A stretch of DNA of 64,000 bases from Gordonia sp. PP30 (GCF_023100845.1 NZ_CP095864.1:1-64000), one strand, 5' to 3'; shown: positions 14,549 to 23,802, counted from the first letter of the stretch. The notes: generated by a model not told the origin, from the letters alone. A program made the numbers and translations.

Positions 14549-15345
14549 ACCCACCGGTCTCCGACAACGCCGCGATGATCAAACAGATCATTCACCTCGC
14601 TGCGGTCCTCAAAGCCCCGCGGATCACCGAATCGGCCGCCCGCCTAGCCGACCACGCCCGCGATTCGGGCTGGACCCACGAAACCTATCTGGCCGCGGTC
14701 CTGGAACGCGAAGTCGCCGCCCGCAACGCCTCGGGCGCCCGGCTACGGATCCGCGCCGCCGGCATGCCCGCGACCAAAACGCTCGATGACTTCGACTTCG
14801 ACCACCAGCCCACAGCACGAGGCCCGATCCAGGCACTGGCCTCCGGGGCCTACCTCGCCGAGCATCGCAACGTCGTGCTCCTCGGGCCACCGGGCACCGG
14901 GAAGACTCACCTGGCCACCGCCCTCGCAGTGGCCGCCTGCCACCAAGGACACCGCGTCCTGTTCGCCACCGCCACCGAATGGGTAGCCCGGCTCAGCGAA
15001 GCACACGAGCGAGGACGACTCGCCGCTGAACTGGCGCGTCTGCGCCGATACGGACTGATCATCGTCGACGAAGTCGGCTACCTGCCCTTCGAACAAGACG
15101 CCGCGAACCTGTTCTTCCAACTGGTCTCATCCCGCTACGAACACGCCTCACTCATCCTCACCAGCAACCTGCCATTCAGCTCCTGGGGTGCGGTGTTCGG
15201 CGACCAAGTCGTCGCCGCCGCGATGATCGACCGCATCGTCCACCACGCCGACGTCATCGCCCTCAAAGGAGCGTCCTACCGACTACGCGACAGAGGCCTG
15301 GAAACACTTCCCAGCATCAAGGCCGAACAAGAAAACCTAGACTAG
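14545..15345 (+). CDS. istB: IS21-family ATP-binding helper protein IstB
   Basis: AAA+ ATPase that assists IstA in target selection and strand transfer. The 266 residues contain Walker A LLGPPGTGKTHLATAL (about 113-128) and Walker B LIIVDEVGYLPFEQD (about 171-185), followed by the family motif LFFQLVSSRYEHASLILTSN. The family is close to DnaC. It starts within the last codons of istA. It appears full length. Confidence 0.94.
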   Translation: MNPPVSDNAAMIKQIIHLAAVLKAPRITESAARLADHARDSGWTHETYLAAVLEREVAARNASGARLRIRAAGMPATKTLDDFDFDHQPTARGPIQALASGAYLAEHRNVVLLGPPGTGKTHLATALAVAACHQGHRVLFATATEWVARLSEAHERGRLAAELARLRRYGLIIVDEVGYLPFEQDAANLFFQLVSSRYEHASLILTSNLPFSSWGAVFGDQVVAAAMIDRIVHHADVIALKGASYRLRDRGLETLPSIKAEQENLD

Positions 15346-15493
15346 AGACTGTTCACTTTTGGACCGCCGAAACCGTTCAGGTTTCGACCGCCGCCGACAC
15401 CGCTCGGTACTTTCGAGTTCTACCGGTGTTCTCTGGTCCTCGGCATCGCTGCCGGCGCGGCGGGTCCGCTGTCGCTTCCCGTGGCCGACGGGG

Positions 15494-15661
15494 ATGTCGG
15501 CGACTCAGGACAACGAACAGCCCAACCCCGCCGCGGTCGACCTCGACGGTATGCGCAAGACCGTGATCGAAGGAGTCCACGCCTTCATGCGGGCCTATGG
15601 CGCGCGCGGAGGCTCGGTACTCAGCTTCGACGGCCACCAGATGGTGCGGCCGATGTCGTAG
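15494..15661 (+). CDS. Doubtful small ORF converging on mmpL
   Basis: A possible 55-residue product starting MSATQDNEQPNPAAVDLDGM, just right of the IS21 element. It overlaps the 3' end of the mmpL gene on the other strand by 67 bases. The composition is protein-like (acidic N-terminus, then an amphipathic segment VIEGVHAFMRAYG), but there is no clear ribosome site and I do not recognise it. It may be the truncated start of a gene separated from its neighbours by the insertion, or chance. Confidence 0.2.
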   Translation: MSATQDNEQPNPAAVDLDGMRKTVIEGVHAFMRAYGARGGSVLSFDGHQMVRPMS

Positions 15662-17796
15662 AAGAGGGCGGGCACCAGCAGCGCTCGTACCAGGAAGGTG
15701 TCCAGAAGCACGCCGAATGCGACGATGAACGCGATCTGCAGAAGGAACAGAATCGGGATCACCGCGAGCGCGGCGAAGGTGGCGGCGAGCACCAGACCCG
15801 CGGAGGTGATGACCCCTCCGGTCACGGCCAGCCCGCGGATCACCCCGTCACGTGTCCCGTGCACGCGTGCCTCCTCACGGATCCGGGTGGCGAGGAAGAT
15901 GTTGTAGTCGATCCCGAGGGCGACGAGGAACACGAAACCGTAGAGCGGCACGGCCGGGTCCGCCCCAGGGAGATGCAGGACGTAGTCGAACACGAAGGCG
16001 GAGACGCCGAGCGCGGTCGCGAAGGAGAGCACGGTAGTGAGGACCAGGAGCACCGGCGCGACGACCGCACGCAGCAGGATCATCAAGATGAGGAGAATCA
16101 CGACGAGCACGATCGGGATGATGAGGGTGCGGTCGTGTATCGAGGCATCGTTGGTGTCGACGGCGGTTGCGGTGACCCCTCCGACGAGCGCGTCGCTCCC
16201 GGTGTCCGCGAGACGTGCGCGCAGATCTCGAACCGTGTGTTCGGCCGCATCCGAATCTGCCGCGTCGGCCAGCGTGCCTTGCAGCAGCACCTGCCCGCCG
16301 ACCACCGTCGGTGCCGGAGCGGCGGCACCGGGCGGTCCGATCGGGACGATTCCGTTCCTCGTGACCGCTGCGGATCCGGAGACCGAGTCCTTGCTTGCCA
16401 CGGTCACATCGTCGATGCCGGGAGTGTCCAGGAGTGTGTCGGCGGTCTGCTGAAGTGTGCTCGCCGTCGTCAGCACATACACCGGACTCCCTGAGCCGCC
16501 GGGAAAGTGCTTGCCGAGGGCGTCTTGGCCCGCGCGGGCTTCGGAGGCGGTCAGCACGAGATCGGACTGCGGGACACCCTCGGCGTGGAGTTGGGTGACG
16601 CCCAACGCGCCGGCGATCAGCACGAGCGATGTGCATGCCCATATCGCGCGGGGATGGCGGCGGATGAGGCGGCCGACCCTGGGCCAGATTCCCCGGGCGG
16701 GGATCCCGTCCTCGTCCGCGACGGCCTGCGGCTCGAACCGGGGGCGCTTCGGCCAGAACGCCGCGCGTCCGAAGGCGAAGAGGATCGCGGGCAGCAGCGT
16801 CAGCGCGGACAACATGGCGAAGACGATGCCGATGGACGCGACCGGGCCGAGTGTGCTGTTGGACTTCAGATCACTGAGGAGCAGGCACAGCAAGCCGACG
16901 ATGACCGTCCCACCCGAGGCGAGAATCGGCTCGAACGAACCGCGCAGTGCGGCCTTGCTGGCGACCCACTTGTCCTGCTGGACGCGAAGGGCCTCGCGGT
17001 AGCGGGAGACGTAGAGCAGCGAGTAGTCGGTCGCGGCACCGATGACGAGGATGAACAGAATGCCCTGGGTCTGGCCGCTCAGCAGGATCACGCCGGCCTT
17101 GGCCAGCCACCAGACGACGAGGAGGGCGACGGTGAGCGCGAAGAGGCTCGTCGAGAGGACGGCGATCGGCAGCAGCAGCGAACGGTAGACCAGGACGAGG
17201 ATGATGAATACCGCGAGGAGTGCGACGCCGAGGAGGATCCCGTCGATCCCGGAGAATGCGTCGATGAGGTCTGCGGTGAAGCCGGCCGGGCCGGTCACGT
17301 AGACGGCCGTTCCGGGGGGAGCGGTTGCACGGAGGTGCTCGCCGATCGAGCCGACCACCTCCCCGACGTCCGCATCCGCGTCGATGGGCACGATCGCCTC
17401 GAACGCACGGCCGTCTTCTGCGGGAATCAGTGGCGACAGCCCCGGCGCTACCCCGGTGAGATCGGACAGTCCGGCGATGGAACTCCGCAGTGCGGCGACC
17501 TGATCTTCGGTCGGTCTGTCGTCGCGGACCAGCACGATGATCGCCGGAATGGCATCCGAGTCGCGGAAATCGGCCAGGCGCTTCTGGACGAGTGTCGCGT
17601 CCGCGGAGGCGGGCAGATAGGCCGTCTGGTCGTTCGAGGAGACCTCATCGACCCTGCCGAAATACGGGCCACCGATCGCCGCTCCCACCAACCACGCCAC
17701 GATGGTGAGGGCTGGCAGGACTACCCGTAGCCATCGTGAGCGGGGTTCTCCGGCGGACGGCGCGGGCGTCACCGAGAGACGGCGAAGTCCCTTCAT
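15595..17796 (-). CDS. MmpL/RND-family transporter
   Basis: Membrane exporter of the MMPL family, which moves lipids or small hydrophobic compounds across the inner membrane using the proton gradient. The 733 residues show the RND layout twice: one membrane helix (ALTIVAWLVGAAIGG, about 30-45), a large extracytoplasmic loop, then a block of five helices, and the same again in the C-terminal half. The characteristic VIGAATDYSLLYVSRYREAL and VALGIDYNIFLATRIREEA motifs are present. It is divergent from a MarR gene, so induction by the MarR ligand and efflux of that ligand is a reasonable inference. The substrate is unknown. Confidence 0.92.
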   Translation of the reverse strand: MKGLRRLSVTPAPSAGEPRSRWLRVVLPALTIVAWLVGAAIGGPYFGRVDEVSSNDQTAYLPASADATLVQKRLADFRDSDAIPAIIVLVRDDRPTEDQVAALRSSIAGLSDLTGVAPGLSPLIPAEDGRAFEAIVPIDADADVGEVVGSIGEHLRATAPPGTAVYVTGPAGFTADLIDAFSGIDGILLGVALLAVFIILVLVYRSLLLPIAVLSTSLFALTVALLVVWWLAKAGVILLSGQTQGILFILVIGAATDYSLLYVSRYREALRVQQDKWVASKAALRGSFEPILASGGTVIVGLLCLLLSDLKSNSTLGPVASIGIVFAMLSALTLLPAILFAFGRAAFWPKRPRFEPQAVADEDGIPARGIWPRVGRLIRRHPRAIWACTSLVLIAGALGVTQLHAEGVPQSDLVLTASEARAGQDALGKHFPGGSGSPVYVLTTASTLQQTADTLLDTPGIDDVTVASKDSVSGSAAVTRNGIVPIGPPGAAAPAPTVVGGQVLLQGTLADAADSDAAEHTVRDLRARLADTGSDALVGGVTATAVDTNDASIHDRTLIIPIVLVVILLILMILLRAVVAPVLLVLTTVLSFATALGVSAFVFDYVLHLPGADPAVPLYGFVFLVALGIDYNIFLATRIREEARVHGTRDGVIRGLAVTGGVITSAGLVLAATFAALAVIPILFLLQIAFIVAFGVLLDTFLVRALLVPALFYDIGRTIWWPSKLSTEPPRAP

Positions 17797-17879
17797 GCCG
17801 TGACGATCCAGGGGTGGATCACCGGGAATCCGGTGGCAGGACGCTCAGTTGTCATCGGTGCCTCCCGCGCTCGATCCAG

Positions 17880-17945
17880 TTGAGCATAGGATACTGTCTC
17901 TGGATAGATATAGTAACCTAAAGTTGATTATCTACCGATCTCCGA
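17880..17945. promoter_or_regulatory. AT-rich divergent promoter / probable MarR operator
   Basis: The mmpL-marR gap holds a conspicuously AT-rich stretch. It contains an imperfect inverted repeat TAGATA...TATCTA (about 17903-17934) around GTAACCTAAAGTTG. This is a plausible binding site for the MarR protein and overlaps where both divergent promoters should be. By-eye call only. Confidence 0.45.
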
Positions 17946-17960
17946 CTGATTGGCCTTACG

Positions 17961-18542
17961 ATGAGCCCCATGGAGGAGCGGGGCTCTCGGTCGACTCACG
18001 ACCCGATCGCAGCGAGCCTGTACGACCTAGACACCGGGAATCCCCTCCGCGGCGTCGTCGACGGCCTCGACCTCACGGCCGCTGACCTCGCCCAGATCAC
18101 CGATCTCATGAGGGCGCTCGGCGCGCTGCGAGAAACCGAGCGGGCGATCACGGAGGCGTCCGAGAAGTACATGAAGCTCAGCGCGCAGGACATGCGGGCG
18201 CTTCACTACCTGATCGTCGCGAAGAATCGCGGCGAGGTCGTGACGCCCGGCATGCTAGCCGGGTTCCTGTCGATCTCTCCGGCCTCCACCACCAAGCTGC
18301 TGAACCGCCTGGAACGCGGCGGTCATGTGGTGCGCCGCCTGCATCCCACGGATCGCCGTGCGTTCGCCATCGAGATCACACCCGGGTCGGAACTGTCCGC
18401 CAAGAGGACCGTGGGACGGCAGCACGCGAAGCGCTTGAACGCCGCCGCCCGCTTGACGAGTGACGAGCGGGACACCGTGATCCGGTTTCTGCGTGACATG
18501 GCCCGCGAGATCTCGATCACCACTGCCGATTGGGCTGAATGA
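17961..18542 (+). CDS. MarR-family transcriptional regulator
   Basis: Winged-helix regulator of 193 residues. The HTH and wing lie around MLAGFLSISPASTTKLLNRLERGGHVVRRLHPTDRRAFAIEIT (given here only as positions about 97-139). The dimerisation helices are at both ends. It is transcribed away from the mmpL gene across an AT-rich gap, the usual arrangement for a repressor controlling an efflux pump and itself. The inducer is unknown. Confidence 0.9.
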   Translation: MSPMEERGSRSTHDPIAASLYDLDTGNPLRGVVDGLDLTAADLAQITDLMRALGALRETERAITEASEKYMKLSAQDMRALHYLIVAKNRGEVVTPGMLAGFLSISPASTTKLLNRLERGGHVVRRLHPTDRRAFAIEITPGSELSAKRTVGRQHAKRLNAAARLTSDERDTVIRFLRDMAREISITTADWAE

Positions 18543-18811
18543 CCGGCACGCACCCGGGATCGCCCCGCTGCGACCTGCCCACCGGCCACTGGCGGTGTTC
18601 TCGCGGCCCGACGACCTCGGCGACGTCATCACCCGCGAGACGGATCGTGCTTCGTTCGAGGCGCTCCCTTCCGACGCCATGCTTCATCCGATCGCAGCTT
18701 AGGCGGCGACGGCGGATCTGTCCGGGCGCGTCGAACTTCCCGGTCCGCCGAATCCCGGTGCGACATAGTGACACCTAGACACGACGGATCGGCGAGCGCA
18801 GAGGAGAGGCC
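18543..18811. other. Intergenic stretch with a possible coding remnant
   Basis: No convincing gene in these 269 bases. One plus-strand frame ending at 18702 reads a protein-like segment (PLAVFSRPDDLGDVITRETD, then RASFEALPSDAM). It has no start of its own outside the marR gene. It may be the tail of a decayed gene. A second frame starting at 18539 (ATGA overlap with marR) gives an Arg/Ser-rich product that looks like a shadow. Confidence 0.35.
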
Positions 18812-19408
18812 ATGAGACGGGAGGCCATCGGGACGGCGACGTGGCGAGGTGCGACGGCGGAAGTGAAGGTCCTGCTCGAATCCCAGGATCTGATCCTCCG
18901 GGGCGGAATCCGGGCCCGCCTCCCCCGGGCGGGGATCAGCGACGTCGTCGCCGACGGAGATCGCGTCCGCGTTCGGGTGAACGGTGAGCCGCTCGTTCTG
19001 ATCCTGGGTGAACCGGAGGCCGGCCGGTGGGCGGAGGCGCTGCTCAAGGCGCCGCCCACCCTCGCTGAGAAGCTCGGCATCTCGGCGGCGACGCCGGCCC
19101 TGGTGCTCGGCGTCGCTGACGACGCGCTGCGGGCGGCACTCGCCGGCGCCGAGACGGAAATGGTGGGCGAGGCGTCCGCCCTCGTCGCGGTGCTGCATGA
19201 CGCCACCGATCTCGATGCTGCGGTGGCCGTCGCCGAAACGGTTCCGGATCTCCCGGTGTGGTTCGTGTACCCGAAGGGCACGAGTGGCCCGATCGGCGGC
19301 GAGACGGTCCGGGCGCATCTTCGGGAGCGGGGGTACATCGACTCCAAGACCAGCGCGGTCTCGGATCGCTTCACTGCGACGCGCTACCGGCGCCGCACTA
19401 CCGGATAA
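18812..19408 (+). CDS. DUF3052-like conserved protein
   Basis: 198-residue cytoplasmic protein. The second half (about 83-195) resembles the DUF3052 fold: TLAEKLGISAATPALVLGV, then DLPVWFVYPKG, then the SDRFTATRYRRR ending. The N-terminal ~75 residues form a small beta-rich domain with VLLESQDLILRGGI and VNGEPLVLILG. A good ribosome site (GAGGAGAG) precedes ATG 18812. Function is unknown. It stands alone between the MarR gene and the convergent cutinase. Confidence 0.65.
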   Translation: MRREAIGTATWRGATAEVKVLLESQDLILRGGIRARLPRAGISDVVADGDRVRVRVNGEPLVLILGEPEAGRWAEALLKAPPTLAEKLGISAATPALVLGVADDALRAALAGAETEMVGEASALVAVLHDATDLDAAVAVAETVPDLPVWFVYPKGTSGPIGGETVRAHLRERGYIDSKTSAVSDRFTATRYRRRTTG

Positions 19409-19450
19409 CCGGAACCGCGCCGCGTCGGCTCGTGCACCAGCGGCGAGCCG

Positions 19451-20155
19451 TCAGTGGATCCGGCGGGCGACGAAGTTCGCGGCCGCGGCCGTCATGCCGT
19501 TCGTCGCGTACAGACCGTGCACCGTGTTCGGGCGGTCGACGGGGCCGCCGTCGCAGATGTTGTCGCCCGGGATGCAGTACTCCCGCGTCTTGGCCGTGTA
19601 GAGCGCCCCCACACGCATCGGGGGGACGCCGACCTCACGGAACCAGCGGTCGGCCGGAGCGCCGAAGGTGACGACACCGGCGACATGCGGCGCGATCGTC
19701 GGCGACAGCACGTTCGGCACCTCGGCCAGCACGGGCGCGATCATCGCGATCTGGTCGCTCACGGCATACGTGACCACCACGGCGCCCTGGGAGTATCCGC
19801 CGAGCACGATGCGCGTCCTCGGGCAGGTGTCGGCGATGAACCGCATCTGGTTCTGCGCGCTGCGCACACCGGCGGCCACCGACTTCAGGAACACGGTGCC
19901 CTTCTGGAACTGATCGCTGGCCTGGTAGTGCACCGGCGAGACCCGCACGTCCTTACCGGGGAACCGGGCTTGCAGCGAGCGATACATCGCCTGGCCGGTG
20001 GTACCGACCGGTGCACCCGCCTCGGCGGTGCCGCGGGCGAACAGCAGCTGAACGTCGGCGCAATCACGAGCCTGCGCCGCTCCCGCACCCATCGGCACGG
20101 CGAGGCCGAGCAGCAGTGCGAACGCGGAGAAGACGAGGAGCAGTCGTGCGGTCAT
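19451..20155 (-). CDS. Secreted cutinase-family esterase
   Basis: Serine esterase of the cutinase / culp family, which hydrolyses lipid or polyester substrates outside the cell. I use ATG 20155, giving 234 residues with a Sec signal peptide (about 1-30, ending AQA). The family N-terminus is DCADVQLLFARGTAEAGAP. The nucleophile motif is GGYSQG. The Asp lies in the Cys-bracketed CIPGDNICDGG and the His in TVHGLYATNG. The start overlaps the stop of the upstream esterase gene by four bases (ATGA), so the pair is translated together. Confidence 0.93.
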   Translation of the reverse strand: MTARLLLVFSAFALLLGLAVPMGAGAAQARDCADVQLLFARGTAEAGAPVGTTGQAMYRSLQARFPGKDVRVSPVHYQASDQFQKGTVFLKSVAAGVRSAQNQMRFIADTCPRTRIVLGGYSQGAVVVTYAVSDQIAMIAPVLAEVPNVLSPTIAPHVAGVVTFGAPADRWFREVGVPPMRVGALYTAKTREYCIPGDNICDGGPVDRPNTVHGLYATNGMTAAAANFVARRIH

Positions 20156-21327
20156 GGCTGAATGGTAGGCGACGCAGCCGTCACCGTCGCATCGTGCGGG
20201 ATGGCCGGGAGTTCTCCGGTGCCGGACGTGTCCGACTCCGCCTGCGCCTCCACGGTCTCCGTCCGGGCGAGCTCGGCGATCTGCTGGAAGACGCGCTTGG
20301 CGGCCTCCGACCACGGCATCACGATGGGGAAGACGTGGAACATGCCCGGCTCCTCCATCGCCATCAGCCGCACGCCGCCCTCGCGCAACTCCTCGACGAA
20401 CACGCGGATCGCGTCGCGGAACATCTCGTCCTCGCCCCAGCACACGAAAGTCGGCGGGAACCACTCCGGGCGCGGCTTGGAGTACACGACCGAGACCCGG
20501 CCGTCGTTCGGCTGCACACCGCGGAGGTAGAAGGTGACCGGGATGTTCCAGGGCAGGATGTCCTTGTCGGCGTTGTCCATCACCGAATCCTGCGCGAGAT
20601 CCAGGTCGACCTCGGGCGAGAACAGCGCGATCGCCTGCGGCTTGGGCATGTTCTGTTCGTGCAGGTGCACGATCAGCGAGGTGGTGAGGCCGCCGCCGCC
20701 CGAGTCACCGGCGACGATCAGCTTGTCGGGCGTGATGCCGCGGTCGATCAGGCCCTGGTAGGCGTCGGCGGCGTCGTACACGGCCGCGGGGAACGGGAAC
20801 TCCGGGGCCATCCGGTAGTCGGGGATGAACACCTGGCAGCCGGTGATGCGGACGAGCGCCGCGGCGAACATGAGATACATGTTCGGCGTGGTGCCGAAGT
20901 AGCCGCCGCCGTGCAGGTAGAGGATGGTCCGGTCGTGGGCCTTGTGCTCGTCGTCGTTCGCGGCCACGGAGGCCTTCTCCCGGCACCAGATGCCCTGCTG
21001 ACCACCGATGACGTCCGTCTCGATCTCGACGCCGCCGAAGTGGCCGACGACCGGCGGCAGGATGGCGCCGCAGATGGTGTCGAGGATCTTCTCCATCGAG
21101 CGGAAGTCCTCGATCGGCAGGCTCACCGAATAGCCGAGGAACGAGCGGATGGTCGCCCGGGTCACCGCCTGGCCGATGTTGTCGAGCAGGCCGCCGGGAC
21201 CGGTGAGCGGGTGGTTGAACGGGACCCGCGCGAGCCCGTTGAGCATGTTGTCGGCCAGCCCGATCACCGTCAGCACGGTATCGGGGCCCGACGCGGTCTT
21301 GACGCCTTCGCGATCTGCCATCACCAT
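20152..21327 (-). CDS. Alpha/beta hydrolase, hormone-sensitive-lipase type
   Basis: Cytoplasmic esterase or lipase of the HSL family. The start used is the ATG at 21327 (MVMADREGVKTASG), which gives 391 residues; ATG 21321 is equally possible. The oxyanion-hole motif is LHGGGYFGT and the nucleophile elbow is VAGDSGGGG. The acidic and His residues are near VCWGEDEMF and PGMFHVFP. The C-terminal 30 residues are acidic and probably flexible. It is the first gene of a two-gene operon with the cutinase below it. Confidence 0.88.
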   Translation of the reverse strand: MVMADREGVKTASGPDTVLTVIGLADNMLNGLARVPFNHPLTGPGGLLDNIGQAVTRATIRSFLGYSVSLPIEDFRSMEKILDTICGAILPPVVGHFGGVEIETDVIGGQQGIWCREKASVAANDDEHKAHDRTILYLHGGGYFGTTPNMYLMFAAALVRITGCQVFIPDYRMAPEFPFPAAVYDAADAYQGLIDRGITPDKLIVAGDSGGGGLTTSLIVHLHEQNMPKPQAIALFSPEVDLDLAQDSVMDNADKDILPWNIPVTFYLRGVQPNDGRVSVVYSKPRPEWFPPTFVCWGEDEMFRDAIRVFVEELREGGVRLMAMEEPGMFHVFPIVMPWSEAAKRVFQQIAELARTETVEAQAESDTSGTGELPAIPHDATVTAASPTIQP

Positions 21328-21387
21328 CCGTCCAGCGTAAGGCACCGCGGAGGGGGTCCGAGCCCAGCGGCTCGGGGACGGCACGGA

Positions 21388-22104
21388 TCAGCGGGTGTGG
21401 CGTGCGGTGAAGTCCGCGGCCTGCCCCGTCATACCGTTGACCGAGTAGAGGACGTGCAATCCATTCGGCTGTCCGACGCGGGCGCCGTCGCAGACCACGT
21501 CACCGGGAATGCAGTAGGTGGCGGTCGCCCCGCGCAGCGAGGTGGCCACCTTCATCGGCGGGGCGCCCAGTTCGCGGATCCAGGTGGCCGACGGCGGCGC
21601 GAACAGCACCACCGCCGAGACGTGCTTCAGGACGTCGGCGGGCAGGGGCGCCGGCGCCTGCGAGCGGTACTGCGCGTACTTGGCCGGGATGTCGATGCGG
21701 TCGGTCACCGAGTAGGTCGCGACCGCGCCGCCCTGCGAGTAGCCGCCGACGACGATGTCGGTGGCCGGGCACCGGCGGGCCGTGGCGCGGATCTGAGCCT
21801 GGGCGTTGTCGATGCCGCGGACGACGTTCCGGACGAAGCTCACCCGGTCGTTGAAATTGCTGCTCGCCGGATAGTCGACGGCGCTGACCCGGATGTCCTT
21901 GCGGGGCAGCCGGTTGCGCAGCGCGTTCTCGTACGACAACCCGGTGATCCCGACGGGCGCCCCGGTCTCGGCGGTCCCGCGCGCGAAGATCACCGCGATG
22001 TCCGGGCAGCCCGGTGCCGCGACGGCGGGGGCGGCGGTGCCGATCGCCACACCCGCGACGGCGGTGACGGTCGTGACCAGTACCAGGAGCATCCGCTTCA
22101 GCAT
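21388..22104 (-). CDS. Secreted cutinase-family esterase (second copy)
   Basis: A 238-residue paralogue of the cutinase at 19451-20155. The signal peptide spans about 1-30 and the mature protein begins near APGCPDIAVIFARGTAETGAP. The nucleophile motif is GGYSQGG, the Asp lies in CIPGDVVCDGA, and the His in LHVLYSVNG. Four cysteines match the two family disulphides. It lies directly upstream of the HSL-type esterase with a short gap, so this is a three-gene lipid- or ester-degrading cluster on one strand. Confidence 0.93.
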   Translation of the reverse strand: MLKRMLLVLVTTVTAVAGVAIGTAAPAVAAPGCPDIAVIFARGTAETGAPVGITGLSYENALRNRLPRKDIRVSAVDYPASSNFNDRVSFVRNVVRGIDNAQAQIRATARRCPATDIVVGGYSQGGAVATYSVTDRIDIPAKYAQYRSQAPAPLPADVLKHVSAVVLFAPPSATWIRELGAPPMKVATSLRGATATYCIPGDVVCDGARVGQPNGLHVLYSVNGMTGQAADFTARHTR

Positions 22105-22141
22105 GAAGCGAATGGTACGCCCCGAGGGGCCGTGGCCTGCG

Positions 22142-23491
22142 TCAGAGGAGGATCCAGAGGTAGGCGATCAATGCCAGGATCCAGAAGATCACCCAGGCCC
22201 ACCCGAGGTAGATCGCGGCCGCGGCGAAGGTCCGGCCCTCGCGGCTGCCCGCGGTGGTCTCGCGACGTCCGCGGTAGCCGAGCCACAGACCGAAAGGCAC
22301 GGTGATCAGCAAGAACCCGAGGCCCGAGCAGACGAAGCCGACGATCGCCGAGATGCTGAGCGGTCGCTTCTGGCCGGTCTGCGCGGTGGACGAGCCGGAA
22401 CGGGGCGCCGATGTCGGTGCGGGTCGTGCCGGAGCGGGTGGGTTCACGGGTGCGGTCCTTCCTGCTGCTGCGGGCGGCGCCGCCGGGGCGATCGGAGTGG
22501 CGGCCTTGGCGGAGTCGGGTACCGCGGAATAGGCCAGCGGTGCGGCGTTGCGGGGCTCGGCGGCCGCGTCCACGCTCCCGAGCATGGCGGTGGGTTTGTC
22601 GGAGCCGGCGTGGGCGGGCGGTCGTTCCGAGCCGGGTGCGCCGGACGGCGCGGGCCCCGATGGTGTCGGTCCCGAGGGTGTCGGGCCAGACGGCGTCGAT
22701 GCCGAGGGTGCTGGGCCTGACGGCGCCGAACCTGGCGAGGCCGGTCCCGAGGGTGCCGGACCTGACAGTGCCGGCCCCGAGGGGACCGGGCCTGACGTCG
22801 TCGATCCGGACGGTGCCGGGCCTGACCGTGCAGGTCCGGACGGCGCAGGTCCGGACGGCGCCGAATTGGAAGGTGCAGGTCCGGACGGCGCCGGACCGGA
22901 AGACAGCGGACCGGAGGGTGCCGGACCGGGCCGGGGCGGGCCACTCTGCGGCGGCTGTCCGCCGGGGGCGGCCGGGCGCGGGGCACCAGCGGGACCGCCG
23001 GGCGGAGGACCGGGGACCGGAGCCCCGGCGGGACGGGGCGGTGCGGGCGTCGAGGGCGGCACCGGGCCGCTTCGGGGAGCGGAAGGCGGGCCGGCCTGCG
23101 GCGCGGGACGACTCGGCGCACCTGTGGTGGGACCGGCCGGCGCGCTCGGTGCGGGACCGGATGCGGGCTGCGGCGCGGGCCGGACGGTGGTGGCCGCCGG
23201 ATCGGCGACGGGAGTGGGCCCGGACACCGGCGCCGTATTCGGCTGGGGCCGGGGCGCCGCGTGTGCCGCTCGGTTCGGTCCGGAGGCCGGACCCGACGAC
23301 GACTTCGCGGGCGCGTCGGTCACCTCCGGCATACCGCTGGCCGCGGGTGCCGGTCCGGGACGCTCCCGCGGTGCGGAAACCGGGCCGTTGCCGCCCTCCG
23401 GAACCGGGAGCGGGGACGGCGGCGGAGTCGTCGCGCCGGCGCCGCCGGGTACCGGATCAGCGGAGGTGTCGCGGGATTCGTCGGGAGCCAC
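22142..23491 (-). CDS. DUF4190-type membrane protein with long Pro/Ser/Gly-rich repeats
   Basis: 449 residues. Residues 1 to about 375 are low complexity, with a central block (about 195-285) of tandem SGPAP/SGPTP units repeated some twenty times. The C-terminal ~75 residues form the membrane domain, with two helices around AIVGFVCSGLGFLLITVPF and AAAIYLGWAWVIFWILALI linked by YRGRRETTAGSREGR. The domain resembles DUF4190. The repeat tract is cytoplasmic or periplasmic depending on topology. Function is unknown. Repeat length may vary between strains. Confidence 0.8.
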   Translation of the reverse strand: MAPDESRDTSADPVPGGAGATTPPPSPLPVPEGGNGPVSAPRERPGPAPAASGMPEVTDAPAKSSSGPASGPNRAAHAAPRPQPNTAPVSGPTPVADPAATTVRPAPQPASGPAPSAPAGPTTGAPSRPAPQAGPPSAPRSGPVPPSTPAPPRPAGAPVPGPPPGGPAGAPRPAAPGGQPPQSGPPRPGPAPSGPLSSGPAPSGPAPSNSAPSGPAPSGPARSGPAPSGSTTSGPVPSGPALSGPAPSGPASPGSAPSGPAPSASTPSGPTPSGPTPSGPAPSGAPGSERPPAHAGSDKPTAMLGSVDAAAEPRNAAPLAYSAVPDSAKAATPIAPAAPPAAAGRTAPVNPPAPARPAPTSAPRSGSSTAQTGQKRPLSISAIVGFVCSGLGFLLITVPFGLWLGYRGRRETTAGSREGRTFAAAAIYLGWAWVIFWILALIAYLWILL

Positions 23492-23592
23492 GTATACAAA
23501 CTACCCGCTGGCACCGCCTGGTCAGTGTTACGGAAGTCCCTTCGTCACCATCGGATCCACCGATACCGCGCAGAAGACTTCTCCGATGCCGT

Positions 23593-23727
23593 CTAGAGGT
23601 CCTCGATGCGAGGCACCGACGCGGCGGCCGGGGGATGCTCGGTGCGGGCCCGGCGCAGGACCACCGCGACGGCGGCGAACAGGGCGAGCACGGCGGAGGC
23701 GGCGATTCCCGCGGCTTTGTACGACAT
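23593..23727 (-). CDS. Small single-pass membrane protein
   Basis: A 44-residue product, MSYKAAGIAASAVLALFAAV at its start, with one hydrophobic helix (about 6-25), a basic VLRRARTEHPP segment and a short polar tail. A strong ribosome site (GGTGGAGG) sits directly before ATG 23727, which makes translation credible despite the size. It lies between the DUF4190 gene and the divergent cyclophilin gene. Function is unknown. Confidence 0.6.
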   Translation of the reverse strand: MSYKAAGIAASAVLALFAAVAVVLRRARTEHPPAAASVPRIEDL

Positions 23728-23802
23728 GCCTCCACCCTGCCAGGCGGAATCTCCCGTCGCTAGCGGGACCCCGGAGGCCGCGCTCATGGTTGTATGGAGA
23801 CC

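Larger units (their letters stand above)
13265..15399 (+). mobile_element. Complete IS21-family insertion sequence
   Basis: A 2135-bp element encoding IstA and IstB. The ends are imperfect inverted repeats: left TGTCGACGGCGCTTGAAAAC and the complement of the right end TGTCGGCGGCGGTCGAAAC. Inside each end lie the multiple internal repeats typical of the family (GCGCTTGAAAAGTGAACAC on the left, TGTTCACTTTTGGACCGCC on the right). Both flanks carry the 5-bp direct repeat CCGCT (13260-13264 and 15400-15404), read as the target-site duplication. It appears intact. Confidence 0.92.
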
